Shown: in pieces, positions 46,174 through 55,746 of the stretch
How positions within the stretch are numbered: position 1 is the stretch's first letter
Layout of the letters: each line of letters starts with the position of its first letter
Assembly: GCF_015207005.2 (NCBI RefSeq)
Contig: NZ_JADEXS020000001.1
Location: 7,401,001 to 7,465,000, forward strand
Direction of reading: 5' to 3'
DNA from: Desmonostoc muscorum LEGE 12446
Lineage (GTDB): Bacteria > Cyanobacteriota > Cyanobacteriia > Cyanobacteriales > Nostocaceae
DNA length: 64,000 nucleotides
The notes under the pieces: model-generated
What the model saw: only the letters and a program-made list of their open reading frames with translations
The model's database searches: none
What the model was told of the DNA's origin: nothing
Program-made: the position numbers and the translations under genes

Positions 46174-47114
46174 GTATGGGAAAGTAACTCTGATTGGCAC
46201 AGCTTCAACTGTTTTTCCGATATAACCTGATGCTCTTTACGCCAAGCCTGAGGAGGCAAACCGTGATGTTGGCGAAACTGGCGGGAGAAATGAGATACGT
46301 CTTGATAGCCTAATGCTTTGGCAATTTTCTCTATGGTCTGATCATTATTTTGGAGTAAGAAACGAGCTCCTGCCATTCGGCGTTTGACAATCCAGCAGTT
46401 AACAGTCTCTCCTGTCTGCCTTGCTACTCGGTTAGTTAAGTAAGCCGGTGAGTAACCAACTGCCTCAGCTACATCACACAAAGTAATTCCTTGGTGGTAA
46501 TGGGCTTCGATGAAGTCAAAAACTTCTTTTAATTGGGGAATGCAAGGAAAGATTGATTTAGGAAAGGTAATGCCTTCTTGACGAGAGCCTTCTCTACGAA
46601 AGGGTTCTCTACGAGAGGTTTCGCCAAGGCCAACATTAGCATCTTCGGCGATCGCTGTAGTATTATTATCATCTCCAAATACTGATTTTGAAGCTTTATG
46701 AAATTGAATTGCACACCAGTTTTGCAGAGTAGCTTGCTTTTGCAGTCGGGTAGCGATCGCTCTGATCAATTCATCTAGTGTAGAAGGTTTGGTAAGATAG
46801 TCATCTGCCCCCAATTCCATAGCTTTGCGAACATCTGCTTTGGTACTACTGCCAGTCAGAAAAATGAAAGGAATAATCGTTGTCAGAGGATTTTGGCGTA
46901 ACGTAGTTAGAACGCTATAACCATCCATATCAGGCATTGTGATATCACAAATTACTAAATCCGGTATACACTCTTGTGCTTGTTGAATACCAGCAAGACC
47001 ATTATCAGCACCTATGGGATCAAAACCTTTAGCCTTAAGACCCTTTAAATAAAGATTGCGGGTAACGTTATCATCTTCAATGACGAGAATTTTCTTTGAC
47101 GATTGGTACATCAT
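46170..47114 (-). CDS. Response regulator with AraC-type output domain (scytonemin regulator)
   Basis: The 314-residue protein has a receiver domain (about 6-125) with Asp57 as the phosphoacceptor, acidic pocket EDD and Lys109. After a low-complexity linker (about 150-190), an AraC/XylS domain carries two helix-turn-helix motifs (LCDVAEAVGYSPAYLTNRV and IEKIAKALGYQDVSHFSRQF). It follows the sensor kinase by 233 bp on the same strand, divergent from scyA, as the Nostoc punctiforme NpF1277/NpF1278 pair does. The response regulator of that pair is known to be required for scytonemin induction. The linker contains RREPFRREGSRQEG, coded by a dispersed repeat. Confidence 0.85.
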   Translation of the reverse strand: MMYQSSKKILVIEDDNVTRNLYLKGLKAKGFDPIGADNGLAGIQQAQECIPDLVICDITMPDMDGYSVLTTLRQNPLTTIIPFIFLTGSSTKADVRKAMELGADDYLTKPSTLDELIRAIATRLQKQATLQNWCAIQFHKASKSVFGDDNNTTAIAEDANVGLGETSRREPFRREGSRQEGITFPKSIFPCIPQLKEVFDFIEAHYHQGITLCDVAEAVGYSPAYLTNRVARQTGETVNCWIVKRRMAGARFLLQNNDQTIEKIAKALGYQDVSHFSRQFRQHHGLPPQAWRKEHQVISEKQLKLCQSELLSHT

Positions 47115-47166
47115 TTACTCTCACCAAAACTTTTTGCGATAAATAGTTGCTAGACTCTTTCCTAAA

Positions 47167-47262
47167 TACAGCATTTTTCAAGTAAATGAGGTACACGGGT
47201 AGGGGCGCACAGCTGTGCTAACCTACGGTAACCTGTACCTCACCAAGCTGCAATCTGCTGTA
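47167..47262. repeat. Short inverted-repeat element between kinase and regulator genes
   Basis: TACAGCATTTTTCAAG at the left and CTGCAATCTGCTGTA at the right bracket TGAGGTACACGGG and its complement-like CCTGTACCTCA, plus a broken form of the GTAGGGGCGCACAG palindrome. It lies in the 233-bp gap. Confidence 0.6.
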
Positions 47263-47347
47263 TGTAAATAGAAATGAGATTAATTCACTTTTTTTTGAGA
47301 GTTATGAATGTTCAAATATTAAACAACAATTATTTTGATTTCAACAC

Positions 47348-49327
47348 TTATAACTCGGAATCGGTAAACTTTGATTTGATTAACGGCAACATCACAGTAA
47401 AAGTGCTGCCCACACCAACTTCGCTTTCTACAAAAACTTGACCTTGATGCAAATCTACAAGAGTTTTAAGAATCGATAACCCTAGTCCAGTACCAGGTAT
47501 ATTATCAATATTACTACCACGGTAAAATGGCTCAAATAGTCGTTGTTGATCTAGTAGTGAAATACCAATACCTCTATCTTTTACCTGGAAAATGACTTTG
47601 TTATTATTGCAAGATAGTTTAAAGTCAACTACCAGATTTGAGGGAGAATACTTAATTGCATTATCGAGCAAATTCTTCAAAATAGGTTCTAACAGTTTTT
47701 TATCTATGCAAGCTATTAGAGAGTTATCTTGACTTCGGAAATTTATCTGCTTTTGGCGAATATTCATCTGCATTTGTGCAACTAAATCATGACAAAATTT
47801 CACTAAATCAAGGGATTTTGGTTCAAAGTTTAGTTTTGCTGATTCTGCCTTAGAGAAGAACAAGATTTCATCCAACATCTGGCTGAGTTCTTCAGTAGCT
47901 TTTTGAATGTGATCGAGTAGTGGTTGTATTTTCTTCTGTGTACGTTTATCTACTTCTTCCTTTAGGAGACTATTAGAAAATGAAACAATATTCAGCGGAG
48001 TACGGAATTGATGGCAGACCATAGAAAGAAAACTGGCTCTAAGTTCACTCAATTGTTTTGCTTTTTCTAAAGCTTGATTAAGGTTTAATTGTGCATATTT
48101 GTAATCGGTAATATCAATGCCTGCAATCATTTCAACTGGTTTTCCACCAAAATCTAGCACTCCATCCAGCATTGCAACTGCACAAGCTAGCCAGCGTTCC
48201 GTGCCATTTTTTGTGAGAATATTCATCTCTTGATATTCAAAGTTAGTTGCTTCACCCTGGTTACGTACCTGTCTGCGTTTTTTACTTTTAATTAGTCGGC
48301 GCAAATCGAACCCTGTTAGCAGTTCCTCTTTTGTATAGCCAGTAAGTTGCTCTACTGCTGGATTTATGTAACAAAGACGCGTACCTTGAATTAAGAAAGT
48401 GCTAGCATCTGTTGTTTCTGCTAAAGTCCGAAATCTAGCTTCGTTGAGCCGTAAGGCTTCCTCGGTTCGTTTAGACTCAGTAATATCCCAAATACTCCAG
48501 ACTCTACCAATAATTTTGCCTCCCAGCCACTGAGGTTTAGAGTAGTGTGCAAAGACTCTCCCATCCTTTAACTCTAGAATGTCATAACTCTCGAAATCAG
48601 ATTGGCTAGATACTTCCCAAACCAGGCGGCAAAAAGCTTGTGGATCTTTAAGTTGGTTCTCAAAAAAGGCTTTGCATTGAGGACATTTTTTAGATAGTAC
48701 CAGGGACTCTGGGATCTGCCACATATCTATAAATTTTTGATTTAAGCTCAGAATATCTCCCTCAAAATTAACTACGACAATCCCAATGGCAGTGGATTCG
48801 AGAGTAGCTCGAAGTAATGATAGGGATGCTTCTAGTTCTATTTCTTTGGCCTTGAGTTCAGAAATTTCCTGTTGTAAATAGCTTTTAGCACCATTGAATC
48901 CATCAGTCCATTTTTGGACACTGAATTCTACTATTTCATCTGTTTTTTCACGAACAAAGGCACAGCCAAATTCCATATTTTGGTCTTTTACATAGGTAAT
49001 AGATATTTCTACTAGAAATATCCGGCCTCTTTTTGTCCGATAGCGAGATTTAAAAGTAAAAGAATTATGCGATCTAATATCTGACCAATTGTGTAGAGAA
49101 AAGTCTACATCTACATCATGCAGTGTCATCGAAAGTAGTTCCTCGCGGGAATACTCAGTCATCAGACATGTAGCATTGTTGACGTAGATAAACTCGGCGT
49201 TTGCTCCTAAACAGAAGGCAGCATCTACAGCATGATTTATTAGGAAGTGAGCAAACTTCATCTCTGCTTCTGGCTGTAGGAGCCACTGTGTGTTGCATGT
49301 AGTTAATGTATAGTCGCCAGAATTCAT
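47348..49327 (-). CDS. PAS-domain sensor histidine kinase (scytonemin regulation)
   Basis: The 659-residue soluble kinase has three PAS-like domains (about 26-135, 172-290 and 295-415), a HisKA domain with His439 in MVCHQFRTPLN, and an HATPase_c domain with N box NLLDNAIKY (about 552), G1 DRGIGIS and G2 GTGLGLSI. There is no membrane segment or phytochrome GAF domain, so the UV or redox cue must come through the PAS domains or a partner. Its position beside the AraC-type regulator and divergent from scyA corresponds to the regulatory pair known in Nostoc punctiforme. A CPQCKAFFENQ cysteine pair in the second PAS domain could sense redox or metal; this is a guess. Confidence 0.88.
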   Translation of the reverse strand: MNSGDYTLTTCNTQWLLQPEAEMKFAHFLINHAVDAAFCLGANAEFIYVNNATCLMTEYSREELLSMTLHDVDVDFSLHNWSDIRSHNSFTFKSRYRTKRGRIFLVEISITYVKDQNMEFGCAFVREKTDEIVEFSVQKWTDGFNGAKSYLQQEISELKAKEIELEASLSLLRATLESTAIGIVVVNFEGDILSLNQKFIDMWQIPESLVLSKKCPQCKAFFENQLKDPQAFCRLVWEVSSQSDFESYDILELKDGRVFAHYSKPQWLGGKIIGRVWSIWDITESKRTEEALRLNEARFRTLAETTDASTFLIQGTRLCYINPAVEQLTGYTKEELLTGFDLRRLIKSKKRRQVRNQGEATNFEYQEMNILTKNGTERWLACAVAMLDGVLDFGGKPVEMIAGIDITDYKYAQLNLNQALEKAKQLSELRASFLSMVCHQFRTPLNIVSFSNSLLKEEVDKRTQKKIQPLLDHIQKATEELSQMLDEILFFSKAESAKLNFEPKSLDLVKFCHDLVAQMQMNIRQKQINFRSQDNSLIACIDKKLLEPILKNLLDNAIKYSPSNLVVDFKLSCNNNKVIFQVKDRGIGISLLDQQRLFEPFYRGSNIDNIPGTGLGLSILKTLVDLHQGQVFVESEVGVGSTFTVMLPLIKSKFTDSEL

Positions 49328-49704
49328 ATCTTTACTTGCTCCTTGTAATCAATCAGCACCATAGCTATTAATGAGCTAATAATCCCAATCTCGTAAAATG
49401 CTGAGTGCAGTGTTGGGCTGTTAAAAAATCGAATTAGTTCGCAAATTAAAGAAAATTACTAACTAACTTTACAAAACTTATCATAACAATAAAAATTATA
49501 AAACGTGAAGATTTTAATCACAATTGCCTAAAAAAACTCAGATAGTTGGAGTTTATTTTTGACTGAAAAAGCTTTTTATGTGCATAGGAAATCTCGACAA
49601 ATCAAATCAAGATTCGTCAATAGACCTTATTAGATAAGAGTTCAAAACCCTTAATCCACTAAGTTAAAAAGATATTTTAAATTTCAACCACCCAATACCA
49701 GAGC

Positions 49705-49811
49705 TATAGCGGTTCTCGGTAAGCGTGAAGTACAGGAACCCCACCCCCAACCCCCTCCCCGCAAGCAAGGAGGGGGCTATGATGTACCTCATTTGATTGG
49801 GAAACGCTATA
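49705..49811. repeat. Short inverted-repeat element, TATAGCG family (copy 3, diverged)
   Basis: TATAGCGGTTCTCGG at the left and GGGAAACGCTATA at the right resemble the ends at 6861 and 10815 in inverse orientation. The interior has CCCCACCCCCAACCCCC and GGAGGGGG complements. Confidence 0.7.
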
Positions 49812-50632
49812 ACTAGTACCCAACAACATAAACACACTAACCATACTTTTACCTTAAAAGCAAGCTACAAAATCCGTGAAAAACTTATAATGTAAGCTTT
49901 TTGATTTTGAATTGCACATAGTCCTGCAAAAAAGCAAGCTACGGGCAGCGTCTTACAGAAATACCGCACTGGTGTAGAGTCGTTTGATTATCAACATAAA
50001 TGAATTTGCCCTGCTTGGCTGGGCTTGAATGAGCAAAAATTTGTTCATTAATTCATTTTCTTAATTTATCTTAACTTACTCTCTCAGGGATTTAACTATA
50101 GAAGAATATCCCTAGTCATCTGTCTCAAGAAATACATTTGTATTAATCAAGCTGCGTATATAAATGTTTATTTTTTTACACAAGTCATTTTCCATTGAAA
50201 AATTCCGTATATGTATGTTGCTTGTATTCCTAAGTCATCTTTCATCAAAGATAGACTCAATCAAAAGCCTCCATACTCATCGCTTAGTCATCTCTCAAAG
50301 GAAATAGAAAAAATTAAGAAATTATGTCTTTATTGCTACAAAAAAATGAATCAAATAATATTTAGTGACAACATATATAGTCTTCCATCGCTATCGACAA
50401 CGAAAAATGAAAGCCAACTTTTTAGCAAGAGACGGCAATTAGCTTAGAAGCTTTACGATCATCTGTTTTAGCTAAAACTCTAGTATCCCAATGATTATTG
50501 TTTTCCTCTAGCAAGAGAAATTAAACAGCGATAAGTAAGTCAGCGTGATTAAACCAAACTATGTAAATCTTTGTAAGGATAAAGGCTAAAGCTTCTTTCC
50601 TTTGTCCTCTTACACTTTAATCTTAATTAATA

Positions 50633-50759
50633 TATAGGACTCATATTTGATTTTTGAACAAAACTCAGTACACCTTTATTGCTCCTTCCCAGTCCCCAGT
50701 CCCCAATCCCCAGTCCCTTACCTCTACAAGTCATTCAGAAATCAAATCGGATTGCTATA
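50633..50759. mobile_element. MITE-like element, family A (copy 2, 127 bp)
   Basis: This is the reverse complement of 3111-3244 with only about two base changes and one fewer heptamer. It starts TATAGGACTCATATTTG and ends CAAATCGGATTGCTATA. Confidence 0.8.
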
Positions 50760-50851
50760 GTTTTGTTTATTTGCACCGACTTACTTAACCATCGAGAAAC
50801 TGTTGTGGTTTTGCTGATGCCTAAGCTAAAACAGTTTTGATGTACATCAAA

Positions 50852-51124
50852 ATCAAAAGATTTTTCATTGTAAATGTAGTGATATAAGTGGTGGGCGATC
50901 GCCAGGTATTAATCTTTCAGAATGGCTAAGTAAATATTGTAGCCATTGCAACAAAAGCGAAGGATTTGACATACTTATCAAAAGATTTTTCATTGCAGAT
51001 TAGTCTTGATTATATTAGACCTCATCAAATATCAATATTTGCATATGCTGAGTGTTAAATAATTACTGAAATCATCGCAATAGAAACAAAAAAATTGACA
51101 CGCTCATCAAAAGATTTTTGATTG
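50852..51124. promoter_or_regulatory. Three spaced copies of a 19-bp motif upstream of scyA
   Basis: ATCAAAAGATTTTTCATTG occurs at 50852-50870 and 50977-50995, and with one change (TTTTTGATTG) at 51106-51124. All are in the same orientation, with starts 125 and 129 bp apart. The second and third are preceded by TTGACATACTT and TTGACACGCTC. The last copy ends 243 bp before the scyA start. Spacing and position suggest binding sites for a regulator, possibly the adjacent AraC-type protein; this is inferred. Confidence 0.6.
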
Positions 51125-51367
51125 CACATCTGTATTCATCTCCTTTATTGTGATTGATAGAAGCACAAGCTTAATTGCTGTATGCTTTGCAAAAATTTTT
51201 TGGTAATGCGCTCACAAGCATCAATCAGCAGCGAGCAACCGTTTCTACTATCGACTAAGCTTAGCGATAACTGAGAAAAATACAGAGTTGTTTGTATTAA
51301 ATATTTTTACTGCTGTAATTGTAAACAAAGCAGTTTTTGTGTAACTTTATGTAATTACCTGAAAGCA

Positions 51368-53257
51368 ATGAGTCAAAACTATACAGGTTCAAACTCTCCT
51401 CTAATTGTTACCGAGCCATACAACGAATTTGCAACAAATAAATATGTAGAATCTGTGTCTGACGTTTCCCATCAGCTTGATGAATCAGAGAAGAATGGGG
51501 AAATTCAGCCTTTTTTCTACCATGAAACAGCCCCAATAATCTCAGTTGCAGATGCGATCGCTCAGATGTTGGTCAATTTGGGAGTAAACTACGCCTTTGG
51601 TGTCGCCGGCGGTGCGATGGCAAGCCTTTGGGGCGCGTTGTCCAACAGTGCCATAGAGGTGTTGAACTTCCGCCATGAAGCAGGAGCAGCCTTTGCAGCC
51701 ACCGAAGCCTACTTTGCTAGCGATCGCCCTACGGTAGTCTTCACCACAGCAGGCCCAGGTATCACCAACGCCCTCACCGGCTTATTTGCCGCTCGTGGCG
51801 AAGGTGCAAAGGTGATTTTGCTGTCGGCTTGCACCTCCGCAGCCCAGCGTGGACGCTGGGCGATTCAAGAAACCAGCACCTACACATTGCCCAGTGGGGG
51901 AATTTTTACCCCAGGAGCGCTATTCAACTATGCAATCACCATCGAATCTGCCGCTCAACTCCCACAGATTTTTCGCAAACTTGCTCTAGCTTTAGCGCAA
52001 CCAGGCGGATTTGTTGCTCATTTGAGCATTCCCACCGCTGTGCAGACAAGTTTAATTGAAGATGTAGCCCTACCCCAACTAGATGTTTCTCGTTTTCCGG
52101 TAACTGCTTCAAAAGAAGCGATCGCTAAATCTATAGAGTTATTATCATCTGGCCCCTTTGCCATCTGGGTCGGTTTCGGTGCCCGCGACGCAGCAGACGA
52201 AATCCGCCAACTCGCCGAAAGAACCGGAGCAGCCGTCATGTCCTCACCCCGTGGTAAAGGCATTTTTCCTGAAGATCATCCCCAGTTTGTGGGTGTCACA
52301 GGTCTAGGCGGTCATGCTTCCGTCTTGACTTATATGGAACAACAACCTCCACTACATACACTCGTATTAGGAACCCGCCTTGGCGAACCAACTTCTTTTT
52401 GGAGTTCGGCGCTAGTTCCCAAAAGAGGTTTTGTCCATGTAGATATTGACCCAGAAGTGCCAGGAATAGCTTATCCACACATTGAAACTTTCGGGGTTCG
52501 GTCTGACATCAAAACCTTTGTGCAAGAACTGTTGCAGCACTTACCAAATGCTCCTCATGGTTTTGCAGATTTGTCCTTACCTCGTCCAGAACAGCAAGCG
52601 ATCGCACCTCCTTCAGATATAGACTATCCAGTGCGACCAGAAGTATTAATGGCAGCCATTCAAAAGATTGTAGTTGAGGGTAGCGATGCCATAGTGATGG
52701 CAGAGTGTGGTAACTCATTTACTTGGTCAACGCATCTATTACAATTTGCCCAAGCCAATCGTTACCGAGTCAGCACCGGAGTGGGAGCAATGGGTCACGC
52801 CGTCACAGGAGTGTTGGGTGCAGCCCTGGCGAACAATAGCAAAGCTGTGGGTATTGTCGGCGATGGGGCGATGCTGATGAATAACGAAATCAGCACAGCT
52901 GTGAAATATAAAATTCCGGCTATTTGGATAGTACTCAACGATGCACGTTACAACATGTGCCATCAAGGAATGAAAATCTTGGGATTAAAAGGTGCCGACG
53001 CAACACTTCCGCCGACAAACTTCGCCATGATTGCGCGTGGGATGGGAGCAGAAGCGATCGTAGTTGTTAGAGAGTCCGATATTGAAGCTGCATTAGAACA
53101 AGCGATCGCTTCAAATGTTCCTTTTCTCATCGATGTCGTCATTGATGGCGATCGGCCAGCACCTTCTGGCGGACGTAATAAGAGTTTGGCAGCACAAGGA
53201 GTTAAATCAAATCTGACTCAAACTTCAGCCAAACCAGTTTCATTTCCCTTAGTTTGA
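51368..53257 (+). CDS. scyA: ScyA, thiamin-diphosphate enzyme of scytonemin synthesis
   Basis: ScyA resembles acetolactate synthase. In scytonemin synthesis it joins indole-3-pyruvate with p-hydroxyphenylpyruvate to a beta-keto acid. The 629 residues show the N-terminal pyrimidine-binding domain (YAFGVAGGAMASLWGAL, and NFRHEAGAAFAA with the catalytic-type Glu), a middle domain, and the ThDP-binding GDGAMLMNNEIS…WIVLNDARYN motif (GDG near 498). About 60 extra N-terminal residues precede the core. It is the first gene of the cluster, followed after 370 bp by scyB. There is no export signal, consistent with a cytosolic reaction. Confidence 0.93.
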   Translation: MSQNYTGSNSPLIVTEPYNEFATNKYVESVSDVSHQLDESEKNGEIQPFFYHETAPIISVADAIAQMLVNLGVNYAFGVAGGAMASLWGALSNSAIEVLNFRHEAGAAFAATEAYFASDRPTVVFTTAGPGITNALTGLFAARGEGAKVILLSACTSAAQRGRWAIQETSTYTLPSGGIFTPGALFNYAITIESAAQLPQIFRKLALALAQPGGFVAHLSIPTAVQTSLIEDVALPQLDVSRFPVTASKEAIAKSIELLSSGPFAIWVGFGARDAADEIRQLAERTGAAVMSSPRGKGIFPEDHPQFVGVTGLGGHASVLTYMEQQPPLHTLVLGTRLGEPTSFWSSALVPKRGFVHVDIDPEVPGIAYPHIETFGVRSDIKTFVQELLQHLPNAPHGFADLSLPRPEQQAIAPPSDIDYPVRPEVLMAAIQKIVVEGSDAIVMAECGNSFTWSTHLLQFAQANRYRVSTGVGAMGHAVTGVLGAALANNSKAVGIVGDGAMLMNNEISTAVKYKIPAIWIVLNDARYNMCHQGMKILGLKGADATLPPTNFAMIARGMGAEAIVVVRESDIEAALEQAIASNVPFLIDVVIDGDRPAPSGGRNKSLAAQGVKSNLTQTSAKPVSFPLV

Positions 53258-53627
53258 CTAGAACAGCCTTCTAATTCAATACAGTTCAGTTAAGCATTTC
53301 TTTCTTCTCTTCTTTCTCTTACTTTGCGTCCTTTGCGTCCTTCTCTACGAGACGCTACGCGAATGCGGTTCGTTAAAAAATTGACTTTAACAAAGAGTTT
53401 TAGTCTTAACTGAACCATATTGCCTTCAAATTAGCATCTTTTTCTTGGCGGTACTCTTTTTTGAGAACCCACAGAATAAACCTCACCTCCTAATACCAAT
53501 TCTCGATAATTTCCCAACACTTCAATCTTTGCGTCTTTAATCCTATTTTGGAGAATTGGTATAACTTCTCTATAAATCCAGACCGTCAAAGCACTAATCA
53601 ACCCAAAATCAATATTGAGAAACCAAA
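53258..53627. other. scyA-scyB gap with repeats
   Basis: The gap holds CTTTGCGTCCTTTGCGTCC and CTCTACGAGACGCTACGCG dispersed repeats near 53325-53360 and a small inverted-repeat element at 53493-53562. No gene is present. Confidence 0.6.
53493..53562. repeat. 70-bp inverted-repeat element between scyA and scyB
   Basis: ATACCAATTCTC at the left and GAGAATTGGTAT at the right are perfect inverted repeats. The ATACCAATT ends resemble those of the IS630 element at 5354-6483. The element can fold into a hairpin in the scyA-scyB transcript. Confidence 0.7.
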
Positions 53628-54689
53628 ATGCTGCTATTTGAAACTGTTAGAGAAATGGGTCATGAACAAGTTCTTTTCTGTCATGGTAAAAATCCAGAAA
53701 TTAAGGCAATTATTGCTATCCATGACACAAGCTTGGGACCAGCAATGGGAGCTACAAGACTCTTTCCTTATGTTAGTGAAGAAGCTGCTTTAAAAGACGC
53801 CCTTCGTCTAAGTCGTGGAATGACATATAAAGCTGCCTGTGCCAACATTCCTGCTGGTGGAGGAAAAGCAGTCATTATCGCTAACCCTGAAAATAAAACA
53901 GATGAATTATTGAGAGCTTATGGACGTTTTGTTAACAGTATTAATGGACGTTTTATTACTGGACAAGATGTAAATATTACCCCTGATGATGTGCGAACAA
54001 TCGGTCAAGAAACTAAATATGTAGTTGGGCTATCAGAAAAGTCAGGTGGCCCTGCGCCCATAACATCTCTAGGAGTTTTTCTCGGAATTAAAGCCGCTGT
54101 AGAGTTTCGTTGGCAAACTAAAAGACTTGATGGATTGAAAGTAGCAGTTCAAGGTCTAGGAAATGTAGGCAAAAATCTCTGTCGGCATTTACATGAACAT
54201 GATGTTCAGCTTTTCGTGAGTGATATAGATCCAGCAAAAACAGCAGAAGTTAAACGACTTTATGGTGCAACTGTTGTAGAACCGTCAGAAATTTATTCTC
54301 TTGACGTAGATATTTTTGCTCCTTGCGCTCTAGGAGCAATTCTTAATAGCCATACAATTCCTTTTCTCAGAGCTTCCATTGTTGCTGGTGCAGCTAATAA
54401 TCAATTAGAGAATGAGCAATTACATAGTCAAATGCTTACTAAAAAAGGGATTATTTACAGCCCTGATTATGTCATCAACGCCGGAGGACTCATTAATGTT
54501 TACAACGAAATGATTGGCTATGACGAAGAAAAAGCCTTGAAGCAAGTCCATAACATTTATGACACATTACTAGCAATTTTTGATATTGCTAAACAACAGG
54601 GAATTACTACTAACGATGCTGCTAAACGATTAGCAGAAGACAGAATTGCAAGAGGTAAACGCAACAAAACTAAGGCGCTCGCAGCTTAA
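53628..54689 (+). CDS. scyB: ScyB, tryptophan dehydrogenase of scytonemin synthesis
   Basis: ScyB belongs to the leucine/glutamate dehydrogenase family and oxidatively deaminates tryptophan to indole-3-pyruvate, one of the ScyA substrates. The 353 residues show the substrate domain (DTSLGPAMGATRLFPY, MTYKAACANIPAGGGKAVI with the catalytic Lys) and a Rossmann domain with GLGNVGKNL near 176, then PCALGAILNSHTI. Length is typical of leucine dehydrogenases. The gap to scyC is only 37 bp with a good AAGGAG site, so the two genes are cotranscribed. Confidence 0.93.
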   Translation: MLLFETVREMGHEQVLFCHGKNPEIKAIIAIHDTSLGPAMGATRLFPYVSEEAALKDALRLSRGMTYKAACANIPAGGGKAVIIANPENKTDELLRAYGRFVNSINGRFITGQDVNITPDDVRTIGQETKYVVGLSEKSGGPAPITSLGVFLGIKAAVEFRWQTKRLDGLKVAVQGLGNVGKNLCRHLHEHDVQLFVSDIDPAKTAEVKRLYGATVVEPSEIYSLDVDIFAPCALGAILNSHTIPFLRASIVAGAANNQLENEQLHSQMLTKKGIIYSPDYVINAGGLINVYNEMIGYDEEKALKQVHNIYDTLLAIFDIAKQQGITTNDAAKRLAEDRIARGKRNKTKALAA

Positions 54690-54726
54690 TTGTTAATTTT
54701 CGCTAGTTAGTTATAAGGAGTAAAAA

Positions 54727-55698
54727 ATGGAAAAAAATACGTTTGCAACATCAGCTTATATTGCTACTTCACCAGAGATTGCCTTTGACTACCTTTGTAG
54801 TTTAAAAAACTTGGATGAATGGACGCTTTATAGCCGGATGAAAGAGCAAATTGACGAAGATACCTGGTTAGGAAGTGCGTCTGGTTATCACAAAAATCTC
54901 TACTATCACGTTAAAAAACTAGAGAATCCACTTTTCTACGGTATTGAATGGCACTGCGGGCTAGAATATCAGAAATATTTTCAAGTTTACCCCGTCTTGC
55001 TATTTCCTCCAGATTATATCGAGCCTGGAACAGAGGAAAAGGGCGTGTATTTTCACTGGTTAAGCTTTGTCGATCCAAAACGGCAAACTCAGATGATTAT
55101 GCAGGGAATTCACACGGTACACACTTCCGAGTGTCGTTCTCTCAAAGGGAATTTGGAACGCAAAACTGGTCATACTACAGCAGCTAAAGGACGCTACTTT
55201 ATTGATACTGACACCATCTATGTTGATGCCCCAATTGAAATTGGGATTGAATACTTAAAAGACTTACGAAATATAGATGAGTGGGCGCATTTACTTCGAC
55301 CTAATGGCGAGATTGGTCTTGAGTCAGGTGAATTCAAAGATGAATATGACCAGAAAGTAAAAGTATCTGTACGGTTACATAGTTTGAGTAAGTACTACTT
55401 ACTTGAACAGGAATACTTTTATCCAGAATATGAATATTATCAGCGCTCTGTATCGCTACTGATTCCAACTGCTTATGCTTTCGCCGATCCTGAAGCTTCT
55501 GGTTTTATCCTGCATCGGATCACATTTTGGAAAGTAGATGGAACCGTTAGCCACGGCAAACTTCAGATTGAAGACTTTGGGGCTGAGAGCATGAATATTA
55601 AACGTTTGCTGGAAGCAAAAGCTGGAAATCTCAAATCATTTGATCGGGGGATGAGTTATTTGCCAAAAATTAAAGAGGAGTTAGTTATTAGTAATTAG
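54727..55698 (+). CDS. scyC: ScyC, scytonemin cyclase
   Basis: ScyC converts the ScyA product into the tricyclic ketone precursor by cyclisation and decarboxylation. The 323-residue protein has two repeated START/SRPBCC-like halves. IATSPEIAFDYLCSLKNLDEW (about 11-31) and VDAPIEIGIEYLKDLRNIDEW (about 163-183) align with each other, which shows an internal duplication. No signal peptide is present, so it acts in the cytosol like ScyA and ScyB. A TAAGGAG site sits 6 bp before the ATG. Confidence 0.92.
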   Translation: MEKNTFATSAYIATSPEIAFDYLCSLKNLDEWTLYSRMKEQIDEDTWLGSASGYHKNLYYHVKKLENPLFYGIEWHCGLEYQKYFQVYPVLLFPPDYIEPGTEEKGVYFHWLSFVDPKRQTQMIMQGIHTVHTSECRSLKGNLERKTGHTTAAKGRYFIDTDTIYVDAPIEIGIEYLKDLRNIDEWAHLLRPNGEIGLESGEFKDEYDQKVKVSVRLHSLSKYYLLEQEYFYPEYEYYQRSVSLLIPTAYAFADPEASGFILHRITFWKVDGTVSHGKLQIEDFGAESMNIKRLLEAKAGNLKSFDRGMSYLPKIKEELVISN

Positions 55699-55746
55699 TC
55701 ATTGGTCATTGGTCGAAAGACAAATGACTAATGACGAACAAAAAAG

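Larger units (their letters stand above)
49328..51367. promoter_or_regulatory. Divergent scytonemin regulatory region, 2 kb
   Basis: This long gap separates the sensor kinase from scyA. It includes two short mobile elements (49705-49811 and 50633-50759) and three direct copies of a 19-bp motif (listed separately). A 78-codon frame at 50211-50447 is AT-rich with no family match and is not called. The far upstream part (49330-49700) and 49812-50632 show nothing specific. Codon-free length of this size before a UV-induced operon suggests promoter and leader functions. Confidence 0.55.

Noticed and set aside
50211..50447. A 78-codon frame in the scytonemin promoter region
   Set aside because: No family, no ribosome site, and AT-rich composition like the surrounding non-coding DNA.
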